Assembly: GCA_947457285.1 (NCBI GenBank)
Contig: CANGVZ010000127.1
Coordinates: 1 to 6,339, forward strand
DNA length: 6,339 nucleotides
Direction: 5' to 3'
Source: Flavobacteriales bacterium
Lineage (GTDB): Bacteria; Bacteroidota; Bacteroidia; Flavobacteriales_D; Sanyastnellaceae
Below are positions 1 to 6,187 of this stretch, in pieces. A program made the translations under genes and the position numbers. Every line of letters begins with the position of its first letter. Position 1 is the stretch's first letter. Below the pieces are notes generated by a model. The model saw nothing but the letters and a program-made list of their open reading frames with translations, searched no databases and was not told the DNA's origin.

Positions 1-2
1 CG

Positions 3-299
3 CTTCCAGCGGGATTCTTAATTGATTTGTATATTAAAGCGAAGGGGTATGTTCAAAATGACAAAAAAGAAAAGTCAAAGGGAGGATTTACCATCGGCGT
101 TCTGGAAAGACTTATTGTTACGACGCTGGTATTACTTGGGCAATACGAGGCCATAGGCTTTCTAATTGCAGCAAAAAGTCTATTACGTTTTGCAGATAAA
201 GACCCAGAAATTAAAAGCGAACTGGTGCTGATAGGAACGCTCCTTAGCTTCGCATTGGCGATGCTTATTGGTTTGGCGATCAAAGCGCTGATATGCTAG
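3..299 (+). CDS. DUF3307-type membrane protein, C-terminal part (5' end outside window)
   Basis: The reading frame is open to the left edge, so the gene starts outside the window. The TTG at 27 is not a believable start, because sensible sequence (LPAGFLIDL) runs into it from upstream. The visible 98 residues hold two hydrophobic segments: one around GVLERLIVTTLVLLGQYEAI, followed by FLIAAKSLLRF, and one around LVLIGTLLSFALAMLIGLAI. The LERL...LLGQY.AIGFL.AAKS..RF and VLIGTLLSF patterns are what I remember from the C-terminal half of DUF3307 membrane proteins. The protein is therefore probably in the inner membrane; its biochemical function is unknown. In many Bacteroidota such genes lie next to a SatD-like gene, which would be to the left and cannot be checked here. 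No terminator hairpin follows the TAG stop. Family assignment rests on pattern memory only. Confidence 0.75.
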   Translation, partial: LPAGFLIDLYIKAKGYVQNDKKEKSKGGFTIGVLERLIVTTLVLLGQYEAIGFLIAAKSLLRFADKDPEIKSELVLIGTLLSFALAMLIGLAIKALIC

Positions 300-310
300 C
301 AGGCGAGTAT

Positions 311-379
311 GATAGTATGGTAGTGTGATAGTATGGTAGTGTGATAGTATGGTAGTGTGATAGTATGGTAGTGTGATAG
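311..379. repeat. 16-base tandem repeat, four perfect units plus a partial
   Basis: The unit GATAGTATGGTAGTGT is repeated without a mismatch at 311-326, 327-342, 343-358 and 359-374, followed by the partial GATAG to 379. The preceding GAGTAT at 305-310 may be a decayed edge copy. Sixteen is not a multiple of three and the array lies between two genes, so it is noncoding. There are no spacers, which excludes CRISPR. Perfect identity suggests recent expansion by slippage or ongoing homogenisation. Its role is unknown. Confidence 0.95.
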
Positions 380-410
380 AATTGTATTATGATTGTAACA
401 AAAAATCAAA

Positions 411-445
411 TTTTCAATCTCCCAGTTTTCCAATCTTCCAATCTT
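411..445. repeat. Degenerate CAATCT-rich low-complexity stretch
   Basis: Just before the pirin start the sequence contains TCAATCTCCCAGTTTT and then two exact copies of CCAATCTT (430-437 and 438-445). Short CCAATCTT runs of this kind are, as I recall, common in intergenic DNA of Bacteroidota. The stretch sits within about 10 bases of the pirin start codon, so it probably belongs to that gene's 5' leader or promoter. No function can be read from it. Confidence 0.6.
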
Positions 446-453
446 GTTTTTCC

Positions 454-1332
454 ATGAAAACAAAGTCAATCCAACAGATTCTCCCGCCGCCGGCGCCGCA
501 TATGGTGGGGGATGGGTTTCGGGTACATAACTTCTTTCCTTCGGGATACAATATTCCACAGGATCGTATGAGTCCGTTTTTTTTGATGGACTACAACAGT
601 AAAATTGATTTTTCTCCGCGCGAGAATCCACGCGGCGTGGGTGTACACCCGCACCGTGGGTTCGAGACGGTGACCATCGCCTTCCACGGCAAGGTGGCCC
701 ACCATGATAGCGCTGGCAATAGCGGTGTGATCAGTGAGGGCGGCGTGCAGTGGATGACTGCCGGTTCGGGCGTGCTGCACAAGGAATATCACGAACAGGA
801 ATACAGCCGCAATGGCGGACCGTTTCAAATGGTGCAGTTGTGGGTCAACCTTCCTGCGAAATTCAAAATGACGCCTCCAAAGTACCAAGGTCTCAACGCG
901 GATCAAATGGGTAAATGGCAAAGCGAAGACGGCAATGCAAAAGTGGATGTGATCGCTGGTAATTTCAAAGGCACTGCTGGCGCGGCTTCTACATTCTCAC
1001 CCATCGAGATGTACGTGATCCGATTGAAGGCGGGTGCTTCGCTGGAGTTTGATTTGCCCGCTGATTTCAACACAGGTATCCTCACCGTCGAGGGCAGCGT
1101 GAGTTATCACGATGAGTTCAATGCCAATACCGATGAGTTTGCGCTCTTCCTCAATGATGGTGAAACGGTGCATGTGACTGCTGTTGAAGATGCAACGCTA
1201 TTCCTCATCAGTGGTGCTCCACTCAACGAACCAATCGCCGCACACGGTCCGTTCTTGATGAATACTTACGAAGAAATCCATCAAGCGATCCTCGACTTTG
1301 GTCAAGGAAAATTCGGTACGCTCGAGGATTAA
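454..1332 (+). CDS. Pirin family protein (bicupin)
   Basis: A 292-residue, two-cupin pirin protein of usual family length. Pirins are cytoplasmic metal-binding proteins; some members have quercetin 2,3-dioxygenase activity and others act as regulators of metabolism or transcription, so the substrate here is unknown. The N-terminal cupin carries the complete metal site: H65 and H67 in GVHPHRGFETVT, then H109 and E111 in QWMTAGSGVLHKE. The family signature RxxPF/FLMDY (about 38-47) and the C-terminal GPFLMNTYEEI are present. I chose ATG 454 (MKTKSIQQIL) because the frame extends upstream only through low-complexity repeat sequence, starting at a GTG inside the 16-base array. There is no Shine-Dalgarno sequence, as is normal in this phylum. 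The gene converges on the transporter gene and overlaps it by four bases at the stop codons. The family call is firm; the function is not. Confidence 0.95.
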   Translation: MKTKSIQQILPPPAPHMVGDGFRVHNFFPSGYNIPQDRMSPFFLMDYNSKIDFSPRENPRGVGVHPHRGFETVTIAFHGKVAHHDSAGNSGVISEGGVQWMTAGSGVLHKEYHEQEYSRNGGPFQMVQLWVNLPAKFKMTPPKYQGLNADQMGKWQSEDGNAKVDVIAGNFKGTAGAASTFSPIEMYVIRLKAGASLEFDLPADFNTGILTVEGSVSYHDEFNANTDEFALFLNDGETVHVTAVEDATLFLISGAPLNEPIAAHGPFLMNTYEEIHQAILDFGQGKFGTLED

Positions 1333-2054
1333 GCTTGCACGATTTCTGGCGTTTTATTCGCAGAACTCAAATATCTACGAACTACATAATGTCCTAGATA
1401 AATAAGCGGTGTAAGCGATATCGCGATGATAAGTTTTAAAATGTAATTGGTCGGTGCTATGGTCATATAGTCCGACCAATTCATTTTTCCGGGCAATACA
1501 AATCCGATGTACAAGACGATGTAACTGTCCACCAATTGCGACACCACGGTACTTCCGGTGCTGCGCAACCAGATCATGCGATTGCCGGTTTTATTTTTTA
1601 TCCATTGAAATAATGTAGCATCCATCAATTGTGAAAACAAGAACGCTGCGATGCTGCCCACTATGATCCAAGGTGCTTGTCCAAACACTTTATTGAACTC
1701 CGCGTCGGTGGTGAGATCCGCGCCAGGTATTTGCTTGGCGGGAATATTCAAGGCAAACAATACGATGATAAAACAATACGCGATCAAAATGGAAGTAATC
1801 CACGACAAGCGCTGCACGGCCTTTTTACCATAAAACTCATTGAGCAAATCGGTGAGCAAAAACACAATCGGCCACGGAAGAATTCCGATGATGGTCACGA
1901 ATGGCCCGAATTCTTTTCCAAAAAGATTAAATGAAAATGGAATCTCCACAAGCTTGTTGGAAATCAATTCTGCGGTAACGGCGTTGGTGATAAATAATCC
2001 GGCTAAAAAAACAAATAGCCAAAGGTGTCTGCCGCTGGTCTGTATGGTATTCAT
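1329..2054 (-). CDS. yhhQ: Queuosine precursor transporter (YhhQ/VUT family)
   Basis: A 241-residue integral membrane protein of the VUT family (formerly DUF165). E. coli YhhQ imports the queuosine precursors preQ0/preQ1, which feed the Q modification of tRNAs with GUN anticodons. About six hydrophobic segments are visible, roughly at residues 11-31, 49-70, 84-104, 126-145, 170-188 and 203-224. Family motifs are WPIVFLLTDLLNEFYGKKA (61-79), then SQLMDATLFQ (141-150) and, after a charged loop, LRSTGSTVVSQLVDS (163-177), with acidic residues D69, D145 and D176 in or near the membrane. The start ATG overlaps the stop of the upstream peptidase gene as ATGA, so it is probably expressed by translational coupling in one transcript. 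Its stop shares a TTAA with the pirin stop. No queuosine biosynthesis gene or preQ1 riboswitch is visible nearby, so the exact substrate (preQ0, preQ1 or queuine) is inferred from the family only. Confidence 0.93.
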   Translation of the reverse strand: MNTIQTSGRHLWLFVFLAGLFITNAVTAELISNKLVEIPFSFNLFGKEFGPFVTIIGILPWPIVFLLTDLLNEFYGKKAVQRLSWITSILIAYCFIIVLFALNIPAKQIPGADLTTDAEFNKVFGQAPWIIVGSIAAFLFSQLMDATLFQWIKNKTGNRMIWLRSTGSTVVSQLVDSYIVLYIGFVLPGKMNWSDYMTIAPTNYILKLIIAISLTPLIYLGHYVVRRYLSSANKTPEIVQA

Positions 2055-4474
2055 CGCTGGTGTTTGCTGATGTGAAAGGTTTGGACAATGTCGTTAAAAC
2101 TATAAACCACCAAATATGTTCCCGCTGCCCAAGCATTCATATCCAAATTGGTATGTCGCTGCTGCACAGGGATCGCATCGATTTGTTTTCCAAGCACATC
2201 GTAGATGGTAAATATGCCTTTTGCATTTTCGGAAATCATGTGCAAATGAGCGTCGGGACTGGTGTATACCGATACCGAATGAACGTTCGGTACAATTTCC
2301 TCTGTATTGATAATTCCCGTTTGAATGCCCCAGCAATAATAGCCTGGGAGGATATCAAAAATCTGAACACGTCCATTCCAATTGGTCGCGCTTCCCAGCG
2401 TTTCGATGAGGAAATTATCCCATAACACCCATTCATCATTTTCAAAAGGTCGATAGAATATCTTGAGGTCATTTTCAGTAAAGGCTGAATTCACCAGAGG
2501 CGCGAAGAATAAGGGGTCGTAATAGGTAGATGATGTTTCATTGCCAAAGAAACGCAATGTAAGATTCATTTCAGGATCTGTATAAAACTGCCCGCATTGC
2601 ACCGACCAACAGCGGTCATTGGATAATACAATATCGGTGAGTGGAAGAGCATTAGGGACATTGGCAGGCGCCCAGTGATTTTCAATGCGTACTACCAAGC
2701 TATCGGAGTTCATTTCATTCACAGTTAATGTGGCTTCTGCGTAATTGAAACTGTGTATGCCTGTGTTGTAGATGGTACGTTGTTCGGGCAACACCGCATT
2801 CAAAATGGCATTTTCCACATTTACCGTGGCGATGGCACTATAAGAATCAGTAGTATTGGGAACGATGGTGCTATAATAATCTCCAACTTCCACTACCGTT
2901 TCTTCTGCGATTATATCAGCAAAAGCATAGTCTTCTACAAGTATCTGCAATTCAAAGTCGGTATAAGTAATATCATTGTAATGGTTATACTGCTTGACTT
3001 CAATCAATGTGCCCGGGTCGGCGTAGTTGAGTGCATCAATTCGAAAATTCGGATAGCCTGGCGAATAAACCCATTGTTCGAAAATGACATCCATATCGCG
3101 CGTCGTATAGTTTTGAAAGAAATTTTTCATGTCTTCAGAAGACACTGGCTGAAATGAATACGCCGCCAAGAAATCACGCGAGGCATTGAAGAACGCTTCA
3201 TCCCCCATGATGCTTCGAATATTATGAAGGATGGATGCTCCTTTGTTGTACACGTGCGCGCCGTACACAGCTTCATGGGGCACACCACTTACAGGATAGC
3301 GCCCGCCATCACTCACGTGCGCCGAGGTCAACACTGATTTGTGATTGGCCATCACATAGTCGATGTATGCCTGCCTGCCATACTGCTGTTCGATATAAAG
3401 CGCTTCGCAATAGCTCGCCCAGCCTTCGTTGAGCCACATATCTTCTGCTGTGCTACACGTCACCAAATCGCCCCACCAATGGTGCGAGAGTTCGTGCGCC
3501 ATCAGCGTTTCATAGTTGAGTGTTCCATCAATGGCAAAGAGGGGATAGGCAATGTTGGTGGCATGTTCCATCGCACCGCCGTTGAATGGTACCGCCACAA
3601 AGCCCACGCGTGGCCACTTGTAGGGTCCAAAGAGTGTTTCTCCTTGCTGTATCCATGGAAGCAAAGTGGTCATGCTGTTCTTAAAGGCCGTTGTATCCGC
3701 TGGTCTTGCTGTGAGATACACAGGAATACTATTTCCTTCTGCCGTCTCGTATTCCCATTCTACGTGGGTATAGTTGCTTACAGCCACGCTTACGAGGTAA
3801 GAGGGAATGGGTTCTTGCAAAAACCAGGTGGTACGAAGCGAGTCTTGGCCCACCGTTTCGACACTCGTGCGGAGCCCGCCGCAGTAAGCGGTGCGGCCAT
3901 TGTTGGTGAGCACGGATACCTCGTGTGAGGCGCGCTCCACGAAGCTGTCAAAACAAGGAAACCATGCGCGTCCGAAGTTGTGTGGGTCAGCATTGAAACC
4001 CACTCCGAGGTTGTAAACGTATCCAGAAACGTTGTATAGGCCTCCAAAGCTATTGTCCACGGGAGGATTTCCATGATATCCAATTTCTACAGAAAAGGCA
4101 TCAGAGGGCATGCCTTCGGCGCCAAAGAAAATATTCACGTGATGGCCTTGTTGCTGCCATGTGCGTGGTATTCCGTTCACTTTCACACTATCCACGGTGA
4201 GGGTAGGAGCGAGGTCAAACAATATACGATCGCTGCTGGGAATCAGAGGCTCAACCGTATGCGTGCAATGCCCCCGCAGAATGTTTTGCGGCATCTGCGT
4301 GACGTCCAAATTGATAGCAGTGAGCACCACATCAAAGGAATCCGAGCGAGCATTGGTCGGATCATCATATTGATTCATCACCCGCAGGTTGCGCTCGTGT
4401 TTGTGTGCGCAGCGAGCCTGCGTCAAAGCGAGAGTGCTTGATAAACAAAGGATAATAAGTAGTAGTAAGCGCAT
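2051..4474 (-). CDS. Secreted M1-family zinc metallopeptidase with T9SS C-terminal sorting domain
   Basis: An 807-residue exported peptidase. Residues 1-20 are a signal peptide (MRLLLLIILCLSSTLALTQA; probable cleavage before Arg21). An N-terminal beta domain runs to about 230 and the catalytic domain to about 475. The M1 zinc site is complete: HELSH at 327-331 (H327, H331, catalytic E328), and after exactly 18 residues the third ligand E350 in WLNEG. The substrate-binding motif reads GAMEH (300-304) instead of GAMEN. Y409 in HVYNKGAS is the expected transition-state tyrosine. Residues 475-725 are a beta-rich region I cannot assign. The last ~80 residues (VHSVSVYTSP, then FTIYDVLGKQID, AGTYLVVYS and a basic HISKHQR end) resemble the T9SS type A sorting domain, so the mature enzyme is probably on the cell surface or released. 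The likely role is peptide cleavage for nutrition. ATG 4474 is directly followed by the signal peptide. It is the first gene of a minus-strand pair. Confidence 0.94.
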   Translation of the reverse strand: MRLLLLIILCLSSTLALTQARCAHKHERNLRVMNQYDDPTNARSDSFDVVLTAINLDVTQMPQNILRGHCTHTVEPLIPSSDRILFDLAPTLTVDSVKVNGIPRTWQQQGHHVNIFFGAEGMPSDAFSVEIGYHGNPPVDNSFGGLYNVSGYVYNLGVGFNADPHNFGRAWFPCFDSFVERASHEVSVLTNNGRTAYCGGLRTSVETVGQDSLRTTWFLQEPIPSYLVSVAVSNYTHVEWEYETAEGNSIPVYLTARPADTTAFKNSMTTLLPWIQQGETLFGPYKWPRVGFVAVPFNGGAMEHATNIAYPLFAIDGTLNYETLMAHELSHHWWGDLVTCSTAEDMWLNEGWASYCEALYIEQQYGRQAYIDYVMANHKSVLTSAHVSDGGRYPVSGVPHEAVYGAHVYNKGASILHNIRSIMGDEAFFNASRDFLAAYSFQPVSSEDMKNFFQNYTTRDMDVIFEQWVYSPGYPNFRIDALNYADPGTLIEVKQYNHYNDITYTDFELQILVEDYAFADIIAEETVVEVGDYYSTIVPNTTDSYSAIATVNVENAILNAVLPEQRTIYNTGIHSFNYAEATLTVNEMNSDSLVVRIENHWAPANVPNALPLTDIVLSNDRCWSVQCGQFYTDPEMNLTLRFFGNETSSTYYDPLFFAPLVNSAFTENDLKIFYRPFENDEWVLWDNFLIETLGSATNWNGRVQIFDILPGYYCWGIQTGIINTEEIVPNVHSVSVYTSPDAHLHMISENAKGIFTIYDVLGKQIDAIPVQQRHTNLDMNAWAAGTYLVVYSFNDIVQTFHISKHQR

Positions 4475-4507
4475 AAGCGTGGACGGTTAAGATGTGTCCA
4501 ATGTAGG

Positions 4508-4515
4508 CAAAAAGA
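4508..4515 (-). promoter_or_regulatory. Possible -7 element for the peptidase-transporter unit (weak)
   Basis: Read on the minus strand this is TCTTTTTG, one mismatch from the Bacteroidota -7 consensus TAnnTTTG, 33 bases upstream of the peptidase ATG. I see no good -33 TTTG/TTG at the expected distance upstream. It is listed because the promoter of this unit must lie in or near the 107-base divergent gap (4475-4581). Confidence 0.2.
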
Positions 4516-4532
4516 AATTTAACCTAGTAGGG

Positions 4533-4564
4533 TTTTAGAAATCCTATTGGTATTCTTATCTTTG
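4533..4564 (+). promoter_or_regulatory. Bacteroidota-type promoter for the TPR-like gene
   Basis: TATCTTTG at 4557-4564 matches the -7 consensus TAnnTTTG of the Bacteroidota primary sigma factor exactly. A TTTTAG sequence at 4533-4538 lies about 19-20 bases upstream, an acceptable spacing for a weak -33 element. Transcription would start near 4570, giving a leader of only about 10-15 bases before the ATG at 4582. Confidence 0.6.
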
Positions 4565-4581
4565 GATTCCTACAATAAGCC

Positions 4582-6072
4582 ATGAAACCAAGCAACGAAC
4601 TTTTTGATTTGATTAAGTCGCTCACTAAGAGTGAGAAGCGTTTTTTCAAATTGCAAAGCGCTCTCCAAAGCGGTGACAAAAACTATGTCCGCCTTTTCGA
4701 TTGCATCGATAAGATGGACGAATACGATGAAGAGGCCATCAAGAAGACTTTCGATGGCGAACGCTTCATCAAACATTTGCCAAGTGAAAAAAATCATTTG
4801 TACAAATTGATTTTAAAGGCACTTCGCAGCTATTACAGCGACACGAGCATCTCGAGCATTCTCAAGCAAGAGATAAAAAATATTGAGATCTTATTCAACA
4901 AAGCCCTCTTTGACGAGTGCCGCAAGTTTCTTGCGCGCGCCAAGAAGATGGCGATTAAATACGAGAAGTTTTATTACCATTTTGAATTGATCAACTGGGA
5001 GAAAACCCTTCTGGAAGAGGCATTTGAGGATGGTGAGTTCAGCCTCGACATCGATGCATTAATAGAAGAGGAGAAGACTGTTATCGACAAGCTTCGCAAT
5101 CTCGCGGAGTATCATGTGCTTTATTCTAAAATCAACTATGTCTTCCGCAGCGGCGGCTATGTGCGTACCGAAGAGAACAGAGCCATTGTAGATGAAATCG
5201 TGAATCACCCGCTGATCAAGGGAAAGAACACGGCTTTGTCGAAGCGTGCTGCCACCATTTGTTATTATACGCAAGGCTTTTGCAACATGGCCAACGGTGA
5301 TTATGCAACAGCGTTGGAGAAATTTACGAGGGTAAAAACCATTCTCGACGAAGCCGATCATTTGCGCTCCGACCTTTCGAAACGCTACATACGCACGCTT
5401 TCCAATATGATTACATGTTTGCTCGATCAAAAACAATTTGATGCAGCAAACGAATTGGTAGCAGCGATGCGCTCTTTCGAAGAGAAAGATGGATTCCAAC
5501 ACATCGACGTGCAGGTGAGTATCTTTAAAAATGCCGGTCTTGCTGAGTTGGAATTGTATCATCACCTCAACGATTTCGACCGTGGCGTGCAGGCAGCAGA
5601 AGAAATCATGAAGCAACTCAGCGATTTCCAAGGCAAGTTGCACAAGGAACAGGAACTCATGTTCTTCTATCAATTTGCATACATCTACTTCGGAGCTGGT
5701 CACTACAATAAAGCGCTTTCTTGGATCAATAAAGTGCTCAATGACAACGAGAATAATTTGCGTCAAGACTTATATAGTTACGCCCGCCTTTTCAATCTCG
5801 CCATCCACTTCGAATTGGGCAATTATGATTTACTGGAATACACCATCAAATCTACCAGTCGTTACTTGCAGAAGCGCGAGCGCGACTTCCCGATGGAAAA
5901 GGTGATCATAGAATATTTCAAAAAAATCATCCGCAATCAATCCGAGGCAGAACGCAAAAAGCAATTCACCGCATTCCACAAAGAACTCAAGGCATTGAAA
6001 TCAGAACCGGAAAATGAGATTGTATTTAAGTACTTTGATTTCGAGGCGTGGATTGGGGCGAAGTTGGCATAA
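4582..6072 (+). CDS. TPR-like helical-repeat protein of unknown function
   Basis: A 496-residue, predominantly alpha-helical, charged protein with no signal peptide or membrane segment, so probably cytoplasmic. The N-terminus (NELFDLIKSLTKSEKRFFKL, residues 5-24) resembles a conserved opening I associate with uncharacterised Bacteroidota proteins. Residues 95-150 look like paired helices or coiled coil. TPR-like helix pairs are clear at about 223-256 (ICYYTQGFCNMANGDYATAL, then EKFTRVKTIL) and 361-390 (FFYQFAYIYFGAGHYNKALS, then WINKVLND), with weaker ones at about 267-298, 312-345 and 395-428. No catalytic motif or DNA-binding domain is recognisable. TPR solenoids usually act as protein-interaction scaffolds; the partner is unknown. 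ATG 4582 follows an exact TAnnTTTG promoter; it has no Shine-Dalgarno sequence. It is divergent from the peptidase gene and appears monocistronic. The TAA stop runs directly into the downstream repeat array. Confidence 0.9.
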   Translation: MKPSNELFDLIKSLTKSEKRFFKLQSALQSGDKNYVRLFDCIDKMDEYDEEAIKKTFDGERFIKHLPSEKNHLYKLILKALRSYYSDTSISSILKQEIKNIEILFNKALFDECRKFLARAKKMAIKYEKFYYHFELINWEKTLLEEAFEDGEFSLDIDALIEEEKTVIDKLRNLAEYHVLYSKINYVFRSGGYVRTEENRAIVDEIVNHPLIKGKNTALSKRAATICYYTQGFCNMANGDYATALEKFTRVKTILDEADHLRSDLSKRYIRTLSNMITCLLDQKQFDAANELVAAMRSFEEKDGFQHIDVQVSIFKNAGLAELELYHHLNDFDRGVQAAEEIMKQLSDFQGKLHKEQELMFFYQFAYIYFGAGHYNKALSWINKVLNDNENNLRQDLYSYARLFNLAIHFELGNYDLLEYTIKSTSRYLQKRERDFPMEKVIIEYFKKIIRNQSEAERKKQFTAFHKELKALKSEPENEIVFKYFDFEAWIGAKLA

Positions 6073-6153
6073 TTAGCAATAACTGATTCGCAATAACTGA
6101 TTCGCAATCACTGATTCGCAATCACTGATTCGCAATACTAATTCGCAATATCT
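6071..6153 (+). repeat. Left repeat array: six 13-14 base units with ATTCGCAAT core
   Basis: Units are 6071-6084 (degenerate, AATTAGCAATAACT), 6085-6098 (GATTCGCAATAACT), 6099-6112 and 6113-6126 (both GATTCGCAATCACT), 6127-6139 (GATTCGCAATACT, one base short) and 6140-6153 (AATTCGCAATATCT). The first unit begins with the last two bases of the TAA stop of the upstream gene. The core ATTCGCAAT is the reverse complement of the core of the following array. No spacers separate the units. Confidence 0.95.
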
Positions 6154-6187
6154 GATCCCTCCATCGCGAATCAGCCCTTTGCGAATT
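6140..6187. other. Inverted-repeat apex between the two arrays (potential hairpin)
   Basis: AATTCGCAA at 6140-6148 pairs perfectly with TTGCGAATT at 6179-6187. Inside that loop CTGAT (6152-6156) can pair with ATCAG (6170-6174). Several other 9-base pairings are possible, for example CTGATTCGC (6083-6091, 6097-6105, 6111-6119, 6125-6133) with GCGAATCAG (6166-6174, 6211-6219, 6316-6324). In RNA it could stop transcription or protect the 3' end of the upstream mRNA, but no U-tract follows, so it is not a canonical intrinsic terminator. Confidence 0.6.

Noticed and set aside
388..395. TATGATTG as a -7 promoter element for pirin
   Set aside because: One mismatch to TAnnTTTG and no acceptable -33 element at the right distance; too weak to list.
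296..631. Minus-strand reading frame of 111 codons with His/Tyr/Thr-rich end
   Set aside because: It is generated by the 16-base tandem repeat and the antisense of pirin; composition is repeat-driven and no family is recognisable.
466..921. Minus-strand reading frame of 151 codons
   Set aside because: Antisense to the well-supported pirin gene and without a recognisable domain.
2040..2070. preQ1 riboswitch upstream of the transporter gene
   Set aside because: The transporter start overlaps the peptidase coding sequence, leaving no leader, and no aptamer-like sequence was seen there or in the 4475-4581 gap.
3341..3928. Plus-strand reading frame of 195 codons
   Set aside because: It lies wholly antisense to the catalytic part of the M1 peptidase, whose motifs are intact; the frame has no recognisable domain.
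5059..5766. Minus-strand reading frame of 235 codons
   Set aside because: Antisense shadow of the TPR-like gene; the plus frame has the promoter, helical periodicity and plausible codon use.
6140..6187. Canonical rho-independent terminator for the TPR-like gene
   Set aside because: Hairpin potential is real, but the loop is long and no T-tract follows the stem.
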